From Streptomyces pseudovenezuelae (GTDB taxonomy: Bacteria > Actinomycetota > Actinomycetes > Streptomycetales > Streptomycetaceae), in assembly GCF_029892565.1 (NCBI RefSeq), contig NZ_JARXVH010000022.1:62001-126000 (forward strand): a stretch of DNA of 64,000 nucleotides, written 5' to 3'. Within the stretch, counting starts at the first letter, position 1. Each line of letters starts with the position of its first letter. Below are positions 58,864 to 64,000 of the stretch, piece after piece. The notes beneath the pieces were generated by a model, which did not search any database, was not told the origin of the DNA, and saw only the letters and a program-made list of their open reading frames with translations. The position numbers and the translations under genes were made by a program.

Positions 58864-60447
58864 TTACTGCCCGACCCGGCCCGGCTGCAGCACCTGCGTG
58901 AACAACACCGTGCCGTCGTACTCGCGCAGACGCACCGTCAGCTCCCCGCTGTCGCCGTCGATGTCGACCTCGCCGAAGAACTGGTAGCCCTCGGCAGGCG
59001 AGACGTTCGAGGCGGTCGGCGCCTTCACGAACACCCGGTCGGGACCGAACGTGCCGTCCAGCGCGCTGGCCGGGAAGGCGCCGGCGTTGAGCGGACCGGA
59101 GACGAACTCCCAGAACGGCTCGAAGTCCTTGAACGCCGCCCGCGACGGGTCGTAGTGCTGGGCCGAGGTGTGGTGCACGTCTGCCGTCAGCCACACCGTG
59201 CCGGTGATCCGGCGGTGCTTGATGAACCGCAGCAACTCGGCGAACTGCAGCTCGCGGCCCAGCGGCACGCCCGGGTCGCCCTGCGCGACGGCCTCGATGT
59301 TCGCCTTGCCCTCGGTCGCGTCGGGGACGACCAGACCGAGCGGCATGTCGTTGGCGATCACCTTCCACACCGCACGCGACTTCGCCAGCTCGCGCTTGAG
59401 CCACTCCAACTGCTCACGGCCGAGGATGCCCACCGGGTCCACGGTCTGGTCGTCGGCGGAGTTGGCGTTGCGGTAGGTGCGCATGTCGAGCACGAACACG
59501 TCCAGCAGCGGACCATGGTTGACGACCCGGTAGATCCGGCCGTCCGGACGGCCGCTGATCGAGGAGATCGGGAAGTACTCGGAGAAGGCCCGCCGTGAGC
59601 GCACCGCCAGGTCGTCCAGCTTCGTGCCGGCCGGGTAGGGCGTGCCGGTGCCGATGACCTCGCCCGGGTACCAGTTGTTGCGGACCTCGTGGTCGTCCCA
59701 CTGGATGATGCTCGGCACCTGCGCGTTGAACCGGCGCAGCGCGTTGTCCAGCAGGTTGTAGCGGAAGTTGCCTCGGTAGTCGGCCAGCGTGGTGGCGACG
59801 TGCGCCTTCTCCTCGGTGGTCACGCTCCGGTAGACGCTGCCGTCGGGCAGCGTGGCGCTGGCCGTGATCGGCCCGTCGGCGTAGATGTTGTCGCCGCTGC
59901 ACAGGAAGAAGTCCGGGTCCACCTTCGCCATGGCGTCGAAGATCCGGTAGCCGCCGATCGACTCGTTGATGCCCCAGCCCTGGCCCGCCAGGTCGCCGGA
60001 CCACACGAATTTGACGCCCTTGCGCCGTTTCTCGGAGGCCGTGCGGAAGGTGCCGGTCACCGGTTCGCCGGTGCGGCGTGGGTCGTGCGGGTCGGCGAGC
60101 AGCACGCGGTAGTGGATCTGCTCGCCCGCGGGCAGTCCGCGCAGCCGGGTCGTGCCGGTGAAGTCCGAGCCCGAGCCCAGCAGCGGGCCGTGCTGGCGCC
60201 GCGGGTTGCGGAACGACTCCGTCGCGGACGTCTCGACGATCATCCGGGCCGGACGGTCGGAACGCACCCACACCAGACCGGAGTCGTGGGTCACGTCTCC
60301 CGCCTGCACGCCCCAGTCCGCCCGGGGACGCCCGGACAGGGCGAAGGCCGGCGCGGCGCCGAGGGCGGTGGGCAGGGTCAGGGCCGCGGACGCGGCCAGC
60401 GAGCCGCGCAGCACGCTGCGGCGGCCGGGGAACGGACGGTGTGACAT
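58864..60447 (-). CDS. phoD: Secreted alkaline phosphatase D
   Basis: This 527-residue phosphodiesterase/phosphatase is exported by Tat: PFPGRRSVLRGSLAASAALTL then an AFA cleavage region. The PhoD domain has GDLAGQGWG, FLCSGDNIYADG, IIQWDDHEVRNNW and WLTADVHHTSAQHYDP as metal-binding motifs, in family order. An N-terminal fibronectin-like subdomain precedes them (VQAGDVTHDSGLVWVRSDRP). Members release phosphate from teichoic acid and phosphodiesters, using Fe and Ca. GGAGG lies 7 nt before ATG 60447. I see no clear Pho box in the 222 bp upstream; that gap holds nothing else I can identify. Confidence 0.92.
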   Translation of the reverse strand: MSHRPFPGRRSVLRGSLAASAALTLPTALGAAPAFALSGRPRADWGVQAGDVTHDSGLVWVRSDRPARMIVETSATESFRNPRRQHGPLLGSGSDFTGTTRLRGLPAGEQIHYRVLLADPHDPRRTGEPVTGTFRTASEKRRKGVKFVWSGDLAGQGWGINESIGGYRIFDAMAKVDPDFFLCSGDNIYADGPITASATLPDGSVYRSVTTEEKAHVATTLADYRGNFRYNLLDNALRRFNAQVPSIIQWDDHEVRNNWYPGEVIGTGTPYPAGTKLDDLAVRSRRAFSEYFPISSISGRPDGRIYRVVNHGPLLDVFVLDMRTYRNANSADDQTVDPVGILGREQLEWLKRELAKSRAVWKVIANDMPLGLVVPDATEGKANIEAVAQGDPGVPLGRELQFAELLRFIKHRRITGTVWLTADVHHTSAQHYDPSRAAFKDFEPFWEFVSGPLNAGAFPASALDGTFGPDRVFVKAPTASNVSPAEGYQFFGEVDIDGDSGELTVRLREYDGTVLFTQVLQPGRVGQ

Positions 60448-60669
60448 GCGGACGCCTCCAGGGACGGGATCCGGCCAGTGGTTCGATGCCACAACTACGG
60501 GGGCGCCGCAGCGCACACGGAAACCACAGGTGAACAACTGACCGTGGAGACAGGGGATCCGCCGTGTGACATGGGTGATTCCGGTGGCTTGAGAGATCGG
60601 CCACCTCGCTTTTCGGGCGGGCGGGTTGGCGGCCGCGTCGCAGCGGCCCGGACCCTCAGCCCTACACCC

Positions 60670-62166
60670 TCACGACTCAACGGCGCCGGCCATCAGTCGT
60701 ATGCCGTCACGGATCCGGGCGGGCGACAGATGCGCGTACCCCAGGACCAGCCGCACGGCCCCGTCCTCGTCCCCGCCGTCGTGTTCGGCACGCGCGTGCG
60801 TGTAGTCGGTCAGCAGGCGCACCGCCACGCCGGCCGCCGTCACGCGCGCGTGGAAGTCCTCCGGGGGGCCGTACCGCTTCGGCAGGTCGACGATGACGTG
60901 CAGGCCGGCCGCGATGCCGGCCACCGCCGCGCCCGGGAAGTGCTGCGCCAGGGCGGCGACGAGCGCGTCGCGCCGTTCGCGGTACGCGCGTTGGCAGCGG
61001 CGCAGCTGACGGTCGTAGTCGCCGCGCTCCACGAAACGGGCGAACAGCGCCTGGTCGAGGGTGGGATGGCCGAGGTCCATGGTCCGCTTGCGCTCGACGA
61101 CCTCGTCGGCCAGCGCCTCCGGGACCAGCAGCCAGCCCAGCCGCAGCCCCGGAGCGAGCGACTTGCTGACCGAGCCCGCGTAGGCCACCCGTTCCGGGTC
61201 GAGGCCCTGGAGGGCGCCCACGGGGGCACGGTCGTAGCGGAAGTCGCCGTCGTAGTCGTCCTCCATCACGAAGCCGTCCACCGACCGCGCCCAGTCGAGC
61301 AGTTCGGTACGGCGCCGCGCCGAGTACGCGATCCCGGTGGGGAACTGGTGCGACGGCGTCGTGACCACCGCTCGTACGTCCGCCTCGCGCAGCGCGTCCA
61401 TGCGGAGACCTTCGTCGTCCAGGGGCACCGGCACGGTGGTGACGCCCGCCGAGGCGTAGAGGGCGTCGTGCTGGGGGCTGCCGGGATCCTCGACGCCGAC
61501 TGTGCCCAACCCGCGCGCGTGGAGCGCGAAACCGAGCAGCGTCGTCGCCTGGGCCACCCCGGAGACGACCAGGATCCGCTCCGGGTCGGCGACCACGCCC
61601 CGGCGGCGCGCCAGCAGTTCCGCCAGCGCCGTCCGCAGCCGGGGCAGCCCGCGCGGGTCCGGATAGCCGAGGTCCTGGTGCGGCAGCTCCGCCAGCACAC
61701 CGCGCTGCGCCGCGGCCCAGGCGGCGCGCGGGAACAGCGACAGGTCCGGGGTCCCGGGCACGAAGTCCGCCCGCGTGCCGGGGGAGCGCGGGGCGAGGTC
61801 ACGCGCGCGTGAGGGAGCGGCCCGCACGGCACCGCCCACCCACGTCCCGGCACCCCGGCCGCTGCGCAGATAGCCCTCCGCCGTCAACTGCTCGTACGCC
61901 TCGGTGATCAGCCCCCGCGATACCCCGAGGTCGGCGGCGAGATCCCGGCTCGACGGCAGCCGGGTGCCCGTCGCGAGCCGACCCGAGCGCACCGCCTCAC
62001 GCAGCGCCGCCTGCAGCGAACGCCCACGCGCGCGTGCCGGCGCCGAGGCGGCGGGAAGCAGCAACTCCCAGGCGCGGGAGGCGGAGTCCGGAGCGGGGGA
62101 GGGGGAGTCGGGAGCGGCGGGGCGGTGGTCGGGATCCGCTCCCCGATTGGTCTCCGATGACGTCAT
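60670..62166 (-). CDS. MocR/PdxR family regulator (GntR-aminotransferase fusion)
   Basis: This 498-residue protein has a GntR winged helix over about residues 48-110 (LQAALREAVRSGRLATGTRLPSSRDLA in two parts, DLGVSRGLITEAYEQL). A fold-type I aminotransferase domain follows, with NPPL-like elements, EDDYDGDFRYDRAP and the PLP lysine in AGSVSKSLAPGLRLGWL. MocR proteins use bound PLP to sense aminated effectors such as GABA, taurine or PLP itself. It is divergent from an EamA transporter with 47 bp between, so that transporter is the likely target. ATG 62166 has TAAGGT 8 nt upstream, consistent with a leaderless message. Confidence 0.88.
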   Translation of the reverse strand: MTSSETNRGADPDHRPAAPDSPSPAPDSASRAWELLLPAASAPARARGRSLQAALREAVRSGRLATGTRLPSSRDLAADLGVSRGLITEAYEQLTAEGYLRSGRGAGTWVGGAVRAAPSRARDLAPRSPGTRADFVPGTPDLSLFPRAAWAAAQRGVLAELPHQDLGYPDPRGLPRLRTALAELLARRRGVVADPERILVVSGVAQATTLLGFALHARGLGTVGVEDPGSPQHDALYASAGVTTVPVPLDDEGLRMDALREADVRAVVTTPSHQFPTGIAYSARRRTELLDWARSVDGFVMEDDYDGDFRYDRAPVGALQGLDPERVAYAGSVSKSLAPGLRLGWLLVPEALADEVVERKRTMDLGHPTLDQALFARFVERGDYDRQLRRCQRAYRERRDALVAALAQHFPGAAVAGIAAGLHVIVDLPKRYGPPEDFHARVTAAGVAVRLLTDYTHARAEHDGGDEDGAVRLVLGYAHLSPARIRDGIRLMAGAVES

Positions 62167-62213
62167 GGAAATGGACCTTAAACCGGACCGCCCCGCTCCC
62201 TAGCGTCGCTGCC
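62167..62213. promoter_or_regulatory. Divergent promoters of MocR and EamA genes
   Basis: On the plus strand TTAAAC (62178-62183), 17 nt, then TAGCGT (62201-62206) leads to ATG 62214 after 7 nt. On the minus strand TAAGGT (plus positions 62175-62180) leads to ATG 62166. The two overlap, so MocR binding here would control both genes. Confidence 0.5.
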
Positions 62214-63395
62214 ATGAACGCCACCACCACGCGGGGATCCCTGCTCGCCGCGCTCGCCTGTGTCCTCGTCGGAGGGTCCTTCACCGCCAACAGCGTCCTG
62301 GGTGAATACCCGTACGCGGGCGGCCAGTTCCTGCGCTACGGGCTTGCCTGCGTGCTGCTCGCCCCGCTGGCCGGCGCGGGTGCCACAGCCCGGCTGCGGG
62401 CGCTCGTGCCGCGCCAGCGGGCCCGTCTCGCGCTGCTGACCGCCGTGGGCATGGTCGGCTTCAACCTCGCGGTCATCGCCGCCGAACGCACCGCGGAGCC
62501 GGCCGTGCCGGGCGTCTTCGTCGGCTGCGCGCCCGTGGTCGTTGCGGTCGTCGTCCCGCTCCTGGAGGGCCGCCGGCCCCGACGCGTCGTGCTGTACGGG
62601 GCGTTGCTCGTCGCGGTCGGCGCCTGCACCGTCCAGGGCTGGGGGCGCACCGACGGGACGGGACTGGCCTTCTCCGCCTGTGCGCTGGCCGGCGAGGTGG
62701 GCTTCGCCGTCCTCGCCGTGCCCGTCCTGCGGCCCCTGGGGCCCCGGCTGCTGTCCGCCACGGTGTGCGGAATCGCCGCGGTCGAGTCCGCGGTGGCCGG
62801 CCTGCTCCTCGACGGGACGGCGTGGCTGCGGCGCCCCGACGCCACCGAGGCCGCCGCGCTGCTGTGGCAGGCGGCGATCGTCACGGTGATCGGCTTCGTG
62901 TGCTGGTACATGGGCATGCAGCGGCTCGGCGCCGAGCGCGCCACGCTCTTCTCCGGCCTCATCCCGGTCGCCGCGGCCTGCACCGCCCCGCTCGTCGGAA
63001 CGGGTTCCTACGGGGCCGCCCAGGCCGCGGGCAGTGCCCTGGTCGGTGCCGGAGTCGCTCTCGGATCAGGCGCGTTGGGATCCCGCACGCCGTGGGCGGG
63101 CCGGCGTCGGTCAGCGGCTGCCGTCGAGGAGGACGCGGGCGACCAGCGCCGGGTCGTCGTTCATCGGGCAGTGCCCGCAGCCGGGCAGCCGCACCAGGCG
63201 GGCCTTCGGAATGATCCGCTTGGCCCGCACGCCCTGGCGGCGCACGAGCAGCATGTCCCTGGTGCCCCAGGCCACGGTGACCGGAATCCCGGGGACGTCG
63301 TCGGTGAACAGGACGGAGCCGCCGGCCCGGAGGGTCGCGTCGAACCCGGTGGCCTGCGCCAGGGCGAGCGTCTCGGCGACCACGGCCTCGGGTGA
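62214..63395 (+). CDS. EamA transporter with antisense 3' extension
   Basis: The first 299 residues are an ordinary ten-helix EamA transporter: ALACVLVGGSFTANSVL, EYPYAGGQFLRYGLACVLLAPLAG, AAERTAEPAVPGVFVGCAPVVVAVVVPLLEG in parts, and GMQRLGAERATLFSGLIPV in the second repeat. No stop codon follows there. The frame continues for about 94 hydrophilic residues antisense to the last 285 bp of the hydrolase gene. Translation probably starts leaderless at ATG 62214. The substrate is unknown, and regulation by the divergent MocR protein suggests an amine or amino acid. The extension is either real, from loss of the old stop, or a sign of a base error near 63100. Confidence 0.85.
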   Translation: MNATTTRGSLLAALACVLVGGSFTANSVLGEYPYAGGQFLRYGLACVLLAPLAGAGATARLRALVPRQRARLALLTAVGMVGFNLAVIAAERTAEPAVPGVFVGCAPVVVAVVVPLLEGRRPRRVVLYGALLVAVGACTVQGWGRTDGTGLAFSACALAGEVGFAVLAVPVLRPLGPRLLSATVCGIAAVESAVAGLLLDGTAWLRRPDATEAAALLWQAAIVTVIGFVCWYMGMQRLGAERATLFSGLIPVAAACTAPLVGTGSYGAAQAAGSALVGAGVALGSGALGSRTPWAGRRRSAAAVEEDAGDQRRVVVHRAVPAAGQPHQAGLRNDPLGPHALAAHEQHVPGAPGHGDRNPGDVVGEQDGAAGPEGRVEPGGLRQGERLGDHGLG

Positions 63396-63941
63396 ACGGC
63401 GGCCGGGACGGGCGTAGATGGTGCTGGTCAGCATCGCGCGGCCGGCCGCAGAGCGGGACAGCCGCTCGACCAGGGGCAGCGGCAGCTGCCGGGAGATCCG
63501 GCGCATCGCGATCAGGACACCGAAGGCGTAACGCCGCTCGGCCTCCGACCAGAATCCGGCCGGGGACAGGGCGGTGACCGACCTCGCGAGCTTCTCCCGG
63601 CCGAGCTCCAGGGCGAGCAGTCCGCCGAGCGAGTTGCCCGCCACATGCGGCCGGTCGAGCTCCAGCGCCTCACAGAACGCGCCGAAGACGCCGGCCGTCG
63701 TGGCCAGGTCGTAGGCGAGCCCGTCCGGCAGCGCGGGGGACGCGCCGAACCCGGGCAGGTCCACCGCGATCACCTCGCGCTCGGTCGCCAGGATGTCCAC
63801 CACCGGGTCCCAGACCTGCCGGTGGTGACCTATGCCGTGCAGCAGGAGCAACGGTTCGCCGCGGCCCACGCGCGCGTAGGACACGGTCACCGGCCGGGGG
63901 CCATGGGGAGAGGGGACCTCGAAGGAGACGGTCGCGGACAT
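63111..63941 (-). CDS. Alpha/beta hydrolase
   Basis: This 276-residue enzyme has the canonical fold: LLLLHGIGHHRQVWDPV gives the oxyanion region, AVDLPGFGASP follows, the nucleophile is in VAGNSLGGLLALEL (GNSLGG), and the catalytic His is in RLPGCGHCPMNDDP near the C-terminus. The cap domain lies at about residues 140-200. GAGGAG stands 7 nt before ATG 63941. It may be an esterase, lactonase or C-C hydrolase; the substrate is unknown. The 59 bp after it hold no recognisable element before the window ends. Confidence 0.88.
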   Translation of the reverse strand: MSATVSFEVPSPHGPRPVTVSYARVGRGEPLLLLHGIGHHRQVWDPVVDILATEREVIAVDLPGFGASPALPDGLAYDLATTAGVFGAFCEALELDRPHVAGNSLGGLLALELGREKLARSVTALSPAGFWSEAERRYAFGVLIAMRRISRQLPLPLVERLSRSAAGRAMLTSTIYARPGRRSPEAVVAETLALAQATGFDATLRAGGSVLFTDDVPGIPVTVAWGTRDMLLVRRQGVRAKRIIPKARLVRLPGCGHCPMNDDPALVARVLLDGSR

Positions 63942-64000
63942 GGGGGTGCTCCTCGACTGGGACGCGATGACGGACGCGACGACGGACGCTGGGTAGACAG

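Noticed and set aside
1..64000. tRNA, rRNA, insertion sequences or prophage
   Set aside because: I saw no cloverleaf-like sequences with CCA ends, no transposase or integrase motifs and no attachment-site repeats, although short RNAs could be missed by eye.

Overview
The window looks like chromosomal DNA from a Streptomyces or very close relative. It has very high GC with strongly GC-biased third positions, GTG and TTG starts, and many apparently leaderless genes with a TANNNT hexamer 6-8 nt before the start codon. It carries two copies of a short GC-rich intergenic repeat that I believe is common in Streptomyces. The families fit too: a divergent third-type EF-Tu, Tat-exported PhoD and GH3 enzymes, SWIM/DUF6493, Imm21, MocR and several LbH and EamA proteins. 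I see no rRNA, tRNA, CRISPR array, insertion sequence or phage genes.

Layout. 0.3-5.2 kb: a LacI-box-controlled Gfo/Idh/MocA plus PmoA-like pair, an HxlR regulator divergent from a thiolase, and a TVP38-type membrane protein. 5.2-8.4 kb: a frameshifted AlkD-like gene, then a divergent tuf gene with a strong promoter, a 33-codon leader ORF and two overlapping hairpins, and a spermidine-synthase-like protein. 8.4-15 kb: a PLP dehydratase, a SnoaL/TetR divergent pair around a 46-bp palindrome, a Pro/Gln-rich membrane protein, a thioesterase-like protein, an LRV repeat protein and galU. 15.3-22.4 kb: a large sigma-like/zinc-finger/TM/ricin-lectin fusion, a secreted GH3 glucosidase coupled to a secreted carboxylesterase, and a DedA protein. 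22.4-29.1 kb: two left-handed beta-helix proteins, EamA and XRE-cupin divergent genes, YbaK-like, PobA-like and an APC permease with a damaged 5' end.

29.4-37.6 kb is the most unusual part. A tightly coupled run holds a cupin protein, two paralogous zinc-ribbon/TM/Toprim-like proteins, a soluble third paralogue that resembles the TopoVIA/Spo11 core, and a small membrane protein with a Gly/Asp-rich tail. It is followed by an asparagine-synthetase-like protein without the N-terminal nucleophile Cys, and an aldehyde dehydrogenase. This cluster is my main candidate for an undescribed system.

37.7-48.6 kb: a CysRS-like protein without signature motifs, a SixA-like phosphatase, a long APC transporter, YigZ, a deletion scar joining C-terminal remnants of a xanthine dehydrogenase subunit and a PucR regulator, sbcD-sbcC, an Lrp regulator, a rhodanese and an orphan Imm21 followed by three perfect-length 23-bp tandem repeats. 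48.6-64 kb: an SDR, a DUF885 protein, an Lrp regulator divergent from a Cys/Met-metabolism PLP enzyme, an ACT-GNAT protein, a SWIM/DUF6493 pair, PhoD, a MocR regulator divergent from an EamA transporter, and an alpha/beta hydrolase.

Two reading frames (near 5650 and 29135) are each restored by adding one G to a GGGG run. Sequencing error is therefore a serious alternative to real mutation at both places. All family assignments are from reading the translations; no searches were run.
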